Positions 13,774 to 20,994 of a stretch of 22,694 nucleotides of DNA are shown here, piece by piece. A model generated the notes under the pieces. That model was not told the origin of the DNA. It made no database searches and saw only the letters and a program-made list of their open reading frames with translations. The stretch is from contig DLMJ01000002.1 of assembly GCA_002479255.1 (NCBI GenBank), forward strand, positions 1-22,694, given 5' to 3'. The position numbers were made by a program, and so were the translations under genes. Numbering within the stretch: the stretch's first letter is position 1; each line of letters opens with the position of its first letter. The stretch comes from Candidatus Binatus soli (lineage in GTDB: Bacteria > Desulfobacterota > Binatia > Binatales > Binataceae).

Positions 13774-15118
13774 CACGCGCGCGGACGCGATGCGCCCGAC
13801 CCTGGCGACCAGCCGCGGATTCTTCGCGGTGGCAGTGATTATCGTGGTCGTGGGATGCGCCATCGTTTTTCGGCACCGATGGATAGTGACGCGCATCGAC
13901 ATAGTTTCGGGAATCGTTGCGCTCGGGGCGCTGGCGTACTCATTCAGGCTCGCCGATCCCGCGCCGATGACCGATGAGGCTGTCAAGCGAGACGAGTTGC
14001 TTTCACAGTTCGCGGTCTTCGTGGTCTTCCTGGCGTTCTATGCGATAACGGCCGGCTCGGACACGAGTCCGTACAATGCGCATGTGCGCCAAGCGTTTGC
14101 TTTCATCCACGGCCACACGTATATCGACGCGCCGAATTACATCGAGCATGCGCAGGTTGGGGCATACAGCTACCAGCTTCATCCGATCCTGCCGGCGATC
14201 CTGCTGATGCCATTCACGGCGATCTGGGGGATGGACACCAATCAGAATTATTTTTCGATCATTGTGGGCGCGCTCGACATGGCGCTGGCGTGGCGCCTGC
14301 TGGGGCGCTTCCACCTCACGGTGAATGCGCGAAAATGGCTCACGGTTTTTTTCGGCGCCGGCACGATCATCTGGTACGAGACGGTCAACGGGGGCAGTTG
14401 GGGAGTTTCGATGGTGGTCGCGATCCTGATCACCTTGATCGCGTTCGATGAGATGTTCGACAAGGGGCGTCCCGCGGTGGTTGGATTTTTTGCCGCGATC
14501 GCCGGGCTGGCGCGCTACGATCTCGTGTTTGTGTGGCCGGTATATCTGGCGCTGTTGCTATTCTGGCGCCGCCGCAGCATCCGCGAGTTGTTCTGGTTCA
14601 TTCCGGGGTGCGCGCTGACGGCGGCAATTTACGTAACGTTCAACTTCATTCGCTATCACAGCCCCTTTGACCGTGGGGTTGTTTACTACATGCCGAAGGA
14701 TCAGCAGACGCTGTTCGCCTTTAGATTTTTTCCGGGCAACTTCTTCACGCTGTTCTTCATGGCGCCCGGATTGGACGCCAACTTTCCTTACATCCATCCG
14801 ACCTTTGGGGGACAGTCGATCCTCACGACGAGTCCGGCGTTCCTGCTCGCGCTCAAGGCGAGTTGCCGGCGGATCGAGACGGTATTGATCGCAATGGGCG
14901 CCCTGATCGCGGTGACCCCGAGCCTCTTTTACGTTGGCAATGGATCTGCGCAGTTCGGCACGCGCCACTACTTGCAGGCGTTCCCGGTTCTTTTGCTCCT
15001 CATGGCGCTCGGCGTGCACCGACGAATCGATCAGATGTCGCGCATCCTGATAACCGTTTCGGTGTTCATGATTACGTGGGGCGTCTGGTACGTCCGGTTT
15101 TATGGCCTCGGCGGCTGA
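13760..15118 (+). CDS. Polytopic membrane protein, GT-C glycosyltransferase-like
   Basis: A 452-residue protein with roughly ten hydrophobic segments, for example FFAVAVIIVVVGCAIVF near 21, FAVFVVFLAFYAI, ILPAILLMPFTAIW and AILITLIAFDEMF. An early extracytoplasmic loop has SDTSPYNAHVRQAFAFIHGH and IDAPNYIEHAQVG, which, with the YQLHPILPA stretch, resembles GT-C-type membrane glycosyltransferases that use polyprenyl-phosphate sugars. In that group acidic residues of the first loop are catalytic, but I cannot single one out. The start overlaps the lipoprotein end by 14 bases. ATG 13790 is an alternative, and neither has a clear ribosome binding site. The gene is convergent with the methyltransferase. 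Confidence 0.7.
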   Translation: MGRTDTRADAMRPTLATSRGFFAVAVIIVVVGCAIVFRHRWIVTRIDIVSGIVALGALAYSFRLADPAPMTDEAVKRDELLSQFAVFVVFLAFYAITAGSDTSPYNAHVRQAFAFIHGHTYIDAPNYIEHAQVGAYSYQLHPILPAILLMPFTAIWGMDTNQNYFSIIVGALDMALAWRLLGRFHLTVNARKWLTVFFGAGTIIWYETVNGGSWGVSMVVAILITLIAFDEMFDKGRPAVVGFFAAIAGLARYDLVFVWPVYLALLLFWRRRSIRELFWFIPGCALTAAIYVTFNFIRYHSPFDRGVVYYMPKDQQTLFAFRFFPGNFFTLFFMAPGLDANFPYIHPTFGGQSILTTSPAFLLALKASCRRIETVLIAMGALIAVTPSLFYVGNGSAQFGTRHYLQAFPVLLLLMALGVHRRIDQMSRILITVSVFMITWGVWYVRFYGLGG

Positions 15119-15138
15119 GTGCCGCCGCAGATGGCGGC
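15109..15138. terminator. Overlapping GC-rich hairpins between convergent genes
   Basis: CGGCGGC (15109-15115), GCCGCCG (15121-15127) and GGCGGC (15133-15138) lie in a row. The middle segment can pair with either flank, giving two mutually exclusive stems of 7 and 6 bp. It covers the stop of the GT-C-like gene and ends one base before the end of the methyltransferase gene. There is no T tract, so termination strength is uncertain. Confidence 0.35.
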
Positions 15139-16044
15139 TCATCGTTTGCGCGCGATCACGTACATGATGTCGTAAAAGTTGAGATAGAGCGGCCAACCGC
15201 CGACACCCAGCCGATCCAGGAGATCAAGCGCGCGCGTATCGCCGTGCTTCTGCACGAATACTCCGTAGGCCATGCTCCGCAAGCTCCGGTAGAAGCCGCA
15301 ATGGCGGGCGTAGATCACGTCGAAGCCAAACCTATCGAGCATCGTGGTCATGCTGGCGATCGAAAAATAGTGCGCGTGCGACGGCGGATGCATCAGTCGC
15401 CATTTCGTGCGCCTCAGGCGCGCGTTGAGGCTTCCGAAGTCGCCGGTCGTGATGGCGATGAGCGCGCCGGTCCGCATGTGATCCGCGAGCTTCGCAATGT
15501 ACAAATCCGGGCGCGCGAGATGCTCGATCGTATCCCACATGCATGCGACGTCGAACTCGCGGCCCGCCAGGTCATACTGCAGCAGGTCTGCGCAGGTGGC
15601 GTCGAGACCCAACCGGGTTTTGGCGTGACTCACCGCAGCCGCGGACACATCAATGCCCTGGGCGGAGTCGAAGCGATCCCTCGCGACCTCCAGAAAAAAA
15701 CCGTAAGCGCAGCCGACTTCGAACAGACGCCGATGACGTGCCGGGTCCATGAAGGACTTCAACACCCTCAGGCGCGACAGGAAATTGCGCTGCGCGACGC
15801 CCTTGTCTGAAAGGTAATCGTGATACTCCTCGCCCTTGAAGTAGCTTTCGGTATAGATAGCCGCGAGTTCCTGATCGGTGGATTCAGGCGGGGCGAACGC
15901 GTGACCACATTGCCGACAGCGCAGAAGTCCGCCGAAGATTGCGTCGCCTGATGAGGAATCGCACGCCACACAGCGTGGTCCGGACAAACTCGGGGCGTTC
16001 GCCGCTCCGATCACATCCACCGAAGGTCGGTCCGCGGGGGTCAC
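15139..16044 (-). CDS. Class I SAM-dependent methyltransferase with N-terminal zinc-ribbon-like Cys pairs
   Basis: About 301 residues. Residues 25-46 hold CVAC and CRQC, a zinc-ribbon-like pair. Then LFEVGCAYGFFLEVA (about 107-121) is SAM motif I, GIDVSAAAVSHAK is motif II, and DVACMWDTIEHLARPD is motif IV/post-motif. A HAHYFS segment follows. This is the Methyltransf_23-type layout often found beside glycan biosynthesis genes. The target may be a sugar or polyprenyl-linked intermediate; this is inferred from context. The start is taken as GTG at 16044, which overlaps the TGA of the upstream glycosyltransferase (GTGA). The frame also extends to 16542, but that part lies over the glycosyltransferase gene in another frame and looks like a shadow. 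Confidence 0.85.
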   Translation of the reverse strand: MTPADRPSVDVIGAANAPSLSGPRCVACDSSSGDAIFGGLLRCRQCGHAFAPPESTDQELAAIYTESYFKGEEYHDYLSDKGVAQRNFLSRLRVLKSFMDPARHRRLFEVGCAYGFFLEVARDRFDSAQGIDVSAAAVSHAKTRLGLDATCADLLQYDLAGREFDVACMWDTIEHLARPDLYIAKLADHMRTGALIAITTGDFGSLNARLRRTKWRLMHPPSHAHYFSIASMTTMLDRFGFDVIYARHCGFYRSLRSMAYGVFVQKHGDTRALDLLDRLGVGGWPLYLNFYDIMYVIARKR

Positions 16045-17039
16045 GACAGCTCTTGCTCGCTGATGAAGCGCGGCCGCTGTTTCACCTCTGAGTAAATCTT
16101 GCCGATATATTCCGCGACCAGACCGATGATCATGATTTGAAGGCCGCCGAGCACGTAGATCGGAAGGACCGTGGACGCCCAGCCCGGGACGACCTTGCCG
16201 CGCAGCGCACTCACGACGATGAATACGCTGATGGCCAGGGCGCCGAGCGTGATCAGCACGCCACCGATCGCGATCATCCGCAGCGGTGCCACCGTAAACG
16301 ACGTGACTCCATCCAGCGCAAGCCCGATCATTTTTGTCCACGAATAATGCGTCGTGCCGGCGAGTCGCTCGTGCACGTCGAAATAGACTACTTCCGACTT
16401 GAAGCCCATATTCGCAAAAATGCCACGGAGGAATACGTTGACCTCTTTGTAATCGGCCAGCGTGTCCAGAACTTTTGCGGAGATCAGCCGGTAATCCGGA
16501 TGATCTTTGATGACCTTGGCGCCCATCGAACTCATCAGCCAATAGAAGGCCGACGAGAAAAGCTTTTTGGAGATAGGAACGTTGCCGGGGTTTCGCCTGA
16601 TTCCGTACACGATGTCGGCGCCCTGACGGTACTTGTCCAGGAAGCTGTAGATAGCCTGTTCGTCGTGCTGCAAGTCGGCGTCCAGCGAGATTACGCAGTC
16701 GGCTCGATGCCTGACGGTCAGCAGACCGGCTAACACGGCATTCTGATGGCCGAAGTTGCGGGAGAGCTTCAGCGCTTTGACTTCGCGTTCGGACTTATTG
16801 AGTTCGCGCAGCGTACTCCAGGTGTTGTCGATGCTTCCATCGTCTACAAAATAGAGGAAGCTTTCGGACGCTATCTGTCCCTTTTCCCGCAGGTCGCGCA
16901 GTATGACGACGAGCCGGCGGACCGTCTCCTGTATCACGAGCTCTTCGTTGAAGCAGGGGACAACGATTGCGAGGCGTGGCCGGGTTCGCGCTAGATCGGT
17001 CACGATCGGTTCGTGGCGGTTGAGATCATCGTTGGTCAC
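16041..17039 (-). CDS. Family 2 glycosyltransferase, polyprenyl-phosphate sugar (GtrB/DPM1-like)
   Basis: About 332 residues. The N-terminal GT-A domain has LAIVVPCFNEE (about 23-33), YFVDDGSIDNT (63-73) and the DxD-type SLDADLQHD (118-126, Asp120/Asp122). NFGHQNAVLAGL (95-106) is typical of DPM1/GtrB proteins. Two C-terminal helices (about 253-277 and 291-311) anchor it in the inner membrane. The expected reaction moves a sugar from a nucleotide to a polyprenyl phosphate on the cytoplasmic side. GTG at 17039 is chosen because residues upstream look non-coding; the ribosome binding site is weak and the start is uncertain. The methyltransferase follows with a 4-base overlap. A GtrA-like gene is divergent within 60-90 bases, which supports the role. 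Confidence 0.88.
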   Translation of the reverse strand: MTNDDLNRHEPIVTDLARTRPRLAIVVPCFNEELVIQETVRRLVVILRDLREKGQIASESFLYFVDDGSIDNTWSTLRELNKSEREVKALKLSRNFGHQNAVLAGLLTVRHRADCVISLDADLQHDEQAIYSFLDKYRQGADIVYGIRRNPGNVPISKKLFSSAFYWLMSSMGAKVIKDHPDYRLISAKVLDTLADYKEVNVFLRGIFANMGFKSEVVYFDVHERLAGTTHYSWTKMIGLALDGVTSFTVAPLRMIAIGGVLITLGALAISVFIVVSALRGKVVPGWASTVLPIYVLGGLQIMIIGLVAEYIGKIYSEVKQRPRFISEQELS

Positions 17040-17130
17040 CGGAGCAAAGCCGCGCGATTCCTGAACTTCATCGGGAGGTCCTTGGCGTCCACCCGATGTG
17101 ATACTTATTCTGTACCTGAAATTACGACAA

Positions 17131-17787
17131 ATGGCATCACGGGAGTTTAGCGGCTGGGACGGTGGCAATACGTTGGCGCGTGACATGGCGCTCGCGCTGA
17201 TCGTCGGATTCCTGACCGGCGCACTGTCGATCCCGGTCGTGATCAACCTCGGACTCGGAACGGCGATCAGGATCCCGCTGCTCTACCTGCCCGTTATCGG
17301 CGCCACGCTATTCGCGATTGCGGTGCTGGCCGCGAGCCTGGTTGCCAATCGAGCTCCCTCGTTATTCGAATTTTCAAAGTTTGCCGTGGTGGGTGTTCTG
17401 AATTCCGGGGTTGATTTCGGCGTCCTGAATTCTTTGATGCTGATAACTGGCGTGTCCTCCGGCGGCGGCTTTTTGGCGTTCAAATCAGTCTCGGTCACGC
17501 TGGGAGTGATCAATAGCTATCTGTGGAATAAGTACTGGACATTCGATTCGTCGAAATCCGGCGCAGCACGGCGGGAGTTAGTTGCTTTCCTGGTGGTGAC
17601 ACTGGTGGCAGTGGCGCTCAACGTGGTGGGCGCGGACGTGATCGTGAACGTAGTAGGCGCGCCACGAGGAATCAGTACCAAGCTATGGGCAAACGTCGGC
17701 GCTATTTCAGGCGCCGGATTGACGCTGTTCGCGAACTTCTTCGGTTACAAGTTTTTCGTGTTCAGAAAACTGTCGGTCGTTACATAA
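17131..17787 (+). CDS. GtrA-family membrane protein with N-terminal extension
   Basis: About 218 residues. The C-terminal half is a GtrA domain: LFEFSKFAVVGVLNSGVDFG, then AFKSVSVTLGVINSYLWNKYWTF, then two more hydrophobic helices ending FFGYKFFVF. GtrA proteins are thought to help move polyprenyl-linked sugars across the membrane, and here one lies next to its usual GT2 partner. Usual members are about 120-150 residues with four helices. This one has about 70 extra residues with two more helices (ALALIVGFLTGALSIPVV and LLYLPVIGATLFAIAVLAA). The ATG at 17131 is preferred; GTG at 17098 and ATG at 17185 are alternatives. A terminator follows at 17799. A weak promoter (TTGGCG at 17082, TATTCT at 17106, 18-base spacer) may serve it. 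Confidence 0.82.
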   Translation: MASREFSGWDGGNTLARDMALALIVGFLTGALSIPVVINLGLGTAIRIPLLYLPVIGATLFAIAVLAASLVANRAPSLFEFSKFAVVGVLNSGVDFGVLNSLMLITGVSSGGGFLAFKSVSVTLGVINSYLWNKYWTFDSSKSGAARRELVAFLVVTLVAVALNVVGADVIVNVVGAPRGISTKLWANVGAISGAGLTLFANFFGYKFFVFRKLSVVT

Positions 17788-17798
17788 GAATCGTGAAT

Positions 17799-17830
17799 AT
17801 ACGCCGTTTCGCTTCCGGCGCGTATTTTTT
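17799..17830 (+). terminator. Rho-independent terminator after the GtrA-like gene
   Basis: A stem ATACGC / GCGTAT around a 15-base loop that can extend with GC pairs is followed by a run of six T. It begins 11 bases after the stop codon. The stem is shorter than at 10355 but the T tract is clear. Confidence 0.75.
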
Positions 17831-17941
17831 AACACCTGACTAGCCAAAAATCTCTTACGCTGGCACACTCAATCCGGCAAGCTAGAGATCGCCGAGCCAG
17901 GGGTGAGGAGTGGCGTCAACTTCGCGACAGATGGATTTCCA

Positions 17942-18571
17942 ATGCATGGGATAACCGACCCCGCGCATATCGCGGACATGCTCGCGACGTGGGGCTATCT
18001 CGGCATCTTCATTGCCGTGTTCATCGGTAACCTGGGGATTCCCGTGCCGGAGGAAACCGTGATGCTCGCCGCCGGATTCCTGGCCGGCCGCGCGCTGCTC
18101 GATCTGCGAATCGTCTATATCGCCGTAGCCGTGAGCGCAGTCACGGGCGACTGTTGCGGCTACGTCATCGGCCGCACCGGCGGACAGCGCGTACTCGTTC
18201 GGCTCGCGTCCGCCTTTCCCTCCATGCGCACGCGTTACGACCGCTTGCAACTTTTCTTTCAGACCCACGGCAGCAAGGCGGTGTTCATGGCGCGATTCAT
18301 CACTGGCGCGCGATTCATGGCGGGCCCGATGGCGGGTGCGTGCGGGATGCCGTTCTTCCAGTTCCTCGGATGGAACGTGCTTGGTGCGATCGTATGGTGC
18401 TCGCTCGTCGTTACGGTCGGCTACCTGGTGGGCGACGAGTTGTATCGCGCCGTGACGATGGCTCATCAGGCGTCGCGATGGATTGGGCTGGCCGGGGTTG
18501 CTGTGGCGATCGTGGTTCTCGTCTTGTGGTGGAGGGACAGGCATTCTGCGGTGTCGCGGCCTCAATCGTAG
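17942..18571 (+). CDS. DedA-family (SNARE-associated/TVP38-type) membrane protein
   Basis: About 209 residues with around five membrane segments. Family features are FIGNLGIPVPEETVMLAAGFLAG, GDCCGYVIGRTGGQ, and VFMARFITGARFMAGPMAGACGM. The acidic pair in PVPEE and the Arg in RF-xx-xxR are the conserved polar residues of DedA proteins. Some DedA proteins recycle undecaprenyl phosphate across the inner membrane, which would fit the glycan genes upstream; that link is inferred. ATG 17942 is used. GTG 17903 lies in the same frame but adds 13 residues that look non-coding. The gene overlaps the lipoprotein gene downstream. No clear promoter is seen in 17831-17941. Confidence 0.88.
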   Translation: MHGITDPAHIADMLATWGYLGIFIAVFIGNLGIPVPEETVMLAAGFLAGRALLDLRIVYIAVAVSAVTGDCCGYVIGRTGGQRVLVRLASAFPSMRTRYDRLQLFFQTHGSKAVFMARFITGARFMAGPMAGACGMPFFQFLGWNVLGAIVWCSLVVTVGYLVGDELYRAVTMAHQASRWIGLAGVAVAIVVLVLWWRDRHSAVSRPQS

Positions 18572-19289
18572 CCGCGTTTGCGGCTGCGTCGCGATGACGG
18601 CGCTCGCGCTCGCGCTGACCGGATGCAAGCCGCGCACGCGTATCGATCTCCACTATCTTCCGGGCTTCGTGCCGGGGTCGCAGAACATTTTTCGTCCCGT
18701 CAAAATTGCGGTGCCTCCCACGACCGGAGATTTCGGCTCCGGCGATTCCAGCGTCGGCACGATCTACGCCGCCGACGGCGCCCCCCAGACTCCCCTCGTG
18801 GTTGCCGATGCGGCCCGCGCGTTCAACAACGGATTGATCAAGGGTCTCGCCGACGCCGGTTTGGCGCCGGTGGCGCTCGACTCAAATCCGGGCGACGGCA
18901 AGCCGCCCGAGGGCTCGGATTTCATCCTCACCTCCGACCTCGAACAGCTCGAAGTGAACAAGCGGTTCGGAACGAACCAGACCGTCCACGGCCAGTACTT
19001 CTCGATGAGAGCCGTGGTGCGCGTAAAGTTCGAGCTCAAGAATCGCGATGGCGCCGTGCTTTACTCGGGCGAGATCAGCGGCATCGAAAATGAACCGCCA
19101 AATCCCGTCGGCGCCGAGGTCTTTCTACCGCTCGAGACCGAACCCGCCGAGTCCTTGTCGGTTGCGCTCTCGCGCGCGGTCGGCCAGCTGATGCTACAGC
19201 CCGGATTTCGCGACGCACTGCCGATGCGATCCGTCGAGGCGGCTCCCACTTCGACGCCGCAATCTCCCGGCGCGTCGCATACGCCATAA
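18543..19289 (+). CDS. Lipoprotein of unknown function, possible non-standard start codon
   Basis: About 248 residues from the proposed start. The stretch RSRVCGCVAMTALALALTGC reads as a lipoprotein signal peptide with Arg-rich n-region, hydrophobic core and lipobox LTGC. The mature part is a mixed domain: VKIAVPPTTGDFGSGD, ARAFNNGLIKGLADAGLAPV, DFILTSDLEQLEV and AVVRVKFELKNRDGAVLYSG. It loosely recalls YajG-like or ABC-auxiliary-type lipoproteins, but I do not recognise a family. The only nearby ATG (18594) leaves just ten residues before the Cys and no positive charge. Instead ATT 18543 (or CTG 18546) sits 6-7 bases after GGAGGG and gives a proper signal peptide. TTG 18483 or 18498 are longer options. 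It overlaps the DedA gene by 29 bases, so it is probably coupled to it. The frame is sure; the start is not. Confidence 0.7.
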   Translation: MLRCRGLNRSRVCGCVAMTALALALTGCKPRTRIDLHYLPGFVPGSQNIFRPVKIAVPPTTGDFGSGDSSVGTIYAADGAPQTPLVVADAARAFNNGLIKGLADAGLAPVALDSNPGDGKPPEGSDFILTSDLEQLEVNKRFGTNQTVHGQYFSMRAVVRVKFELKNRDGAVLYSGEISGIENEPPNPVGAEVFLPLETEPAESLSVALSRAVGQLMLQPGFRDALPMRSVEAAPTSTPQSPGASHTP

Positions 19290-19335
19290 GAGAGTCAAAT
19301 CGCCGAGCCCGCAGATACCGAAGTGAATGCCGAAC

Positions 19336-20994
19336 TTAAGCGGACCTGCCCTTGCGCGATTCTTCCCGGCGGCGCAACTCGACGCGGCGGATTTTCCCGC
19401 TGACCGTCTTGGGCAGCTCGTCGATGAATTCTATCTCGCGCGGATATTTGTAAGGCGCCGTCACGCGCTTGCAATGCTCCTGCAGTTCCGTCACGAGCCA
19501 ATCGCCGGGCTCGGCGCCGGGCTTGAGCTTCACGAACGCCTTGACGATTGAGCCGCGATCCGCGTCGGGACTCGCGACCACCGCGGATTCCATTACCGCG
19601 GGATGCTCGAGCAGGGCGCTCTCGACTTCGAATGGCCCGATTCGGTAGCCCGCCGAAATGATCACGTCGTCGGCGCGCCCGACGAACCATAGATAGCCGT
19701 CGGCGTCGCGTGTCGCCTGGTCGCCGGTCAGGTACCAATCGCCGCGAAACACGCTGGCGGTCTCTTCCGCATTTTTCCAATACTCGAGAAACAGCGACGG
19801 CGGCCGCTCCGGACTCACCCGCACTGCTATTTCTCCGAGCTCGTCAACTTTGGTCTCGGCCATTTCGTTGTCGATTACACGGACATCGTGACCCGGAAAC
19901 GGCAACCCCATCGAGCCGGGTTTCACGGGCATCGCGGGCATGTTCGCGGCCAGGACGGCCGTTTCCGTTTGTCCAAAACCGTCGTGAATCGTGAGTCCCA
20001 GCCTCTCCCGCCAGACCTCGATCACCTCGGGATTGAGCGGCTCGCCCGCACCCGTGCAATGCCTCAGTTTCGGGAATGAGTAGTCAGTCAGGTTTTCCTT
20101 GATTAGTATTCGATACTCAGTCGGCGGCGCGCAGAAGGTAGTAACTCCGTAGCGGCCGACCAACTCGAGTTCTTTCGCCGCATCGAAGCGGCCGTTGTAC
20201 ATGAACGTCGTCACGCCGTTCATCCACGGCCCGAACAGCACGCCGTAGGCAGCCTTGGCCCAGCCGGTGTCCGACGTTGTCCAATGGAGGTCGCCCGGCC
20301 TCACGTCGAGCCAGTTAAGCCCCGTGAACCGGTGACTGTAGGTATAGCCATGACTATGCAGAACCGCTTTCGGTTCCATAGTCGTGCCGGAAGTGTAATA
20401 GCAAATCGCCGGCTCCGACGATTTCGTATTCGCGGGCTTGAACGCCTCCAACGCGCGGCTCATCTCTTCCTGCAGGCTCATCCAGCCGGTGCGGGCGGCG
20501 CCGGCTATCAGGTAGTGCTCGACGGAGGGGCATTGCTTGCGCAGTTCCGCGATCATCGCGGCATTCTCGACGCCGGCGATTATCGCGCGCGCCCCGGAAT
20601 GATTCGCGCGGTACACCAGGTCCTTCTCGCGCAGCATCGAGGTGCACGGGATGACGATCGCGCCGAGCCTGAGCGCGCCGATATACGCCGCCTGCCACAG
20701 CGTGATTCGCGGCAGCACCAGCAGAACCGGATCGCCGCGCCTGATTCCATGTCCGGCGAGAACGTTCGCGATGCGTTTCGATTGCTGCGCGATATCCGCG
20801 AACGTCAGCCGCGCGCGCCGGCCCTCGCTGTCTTCCCACAGGATCGCAACCCGGCGCGGATCTTCGGCGAACTTGTCGATGGCCGCGGCGAAGTTGAAAT
20901 ACTCCGGCGTCTCCCACCTGAAGTCCCGGTACGCGCGCCGATACTTCTCGAGCGTGTCGGTCCTTGTTGCGTCGGTTTTTATTGAATCAGTCAT
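19336..20994 (-). CDS. AMP-forming acyl-CoA synthetase, medium-chain or aryl acid-like
   Basis: A 552-residue ANL-superfamily enzyme that activates a carboxylic acid with ATP and CoA. Motifs are present in order: YTSGTTMEPKAVLHSHGY (200-217, phosphate loop), DGFGQTETAV (338-347), YLTGDQATRDADGYLWFVGR (421-440), ADDVIISAGYRIGPFEVE (441-458) and PKTVSGKIRR with the catalytic Lys at 534. The N-terminal FRWETPEYFNF and ITLWQAAYIGALRLGAIVIP are typical of medium-chain (ACSM-like) and benzoate-type ligases. The start at 20994 shares an ATGA overlap with the thiamine-diphosphate enzyme upstream, so the two are coupled and probably act in one pathway. The exact acid is unknown. It is convergent with the lipoprotein gene. 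Confidence 0.92.
   Translation of the reverse strand: MTDSIKTDATRTDTLEKYRRAYRDFRWETPEYFNFAAAIDKFAEDPRRVAILWEDSEGRRARLTFADIAQQSKRIANVLAGHGIRRGDPVLLVLPRITLWQAAYIGALRLGAIVIPCTSMLREKDLVYRANHSGARAIIAGVENAAMIAELRKQCPSVEHYLIAGAARTGWMSLQEEMSRALEAFKPANTKSSEPAICYYTSGTTMEPKAVLHSHGYTYSHRFTGLNWLDVRPGDLHWTTSDTGWAKAAYGVLFGPWMNGVTTFMYNGRFDAAKELELVGRYGVTTFCAPPTEYRILIKENLTDYSFPKLRHCTGAGEPLNPEVIEVWRERLGLTIHDGFGQTETAVLAANMPAMPVKPGSMGLPFPGHDVRVIDNEMAETKVDELGEIAVRVSPERPPSLFLEYWKNAEETASVFRGDWYLTGDQATRDADGYLWFVGRADDVIISAGYRIGPFEVESALLEHPAVMESAVVASPDADRGSIVKAFVKLKPGAEPGDWLVTELQEHCKRVTAPYKYPREIEFIDELPKTVSGKIRRVELRRREESRKGRSA

Noticed and set aside
16045..16542. N-terminal extension of the methyltransferase frame
   Set aside because: These codons lie over the glycosyltransferase gene in another frame and give no domain. 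The GTGA overlap at 16041-16044 is a better start.
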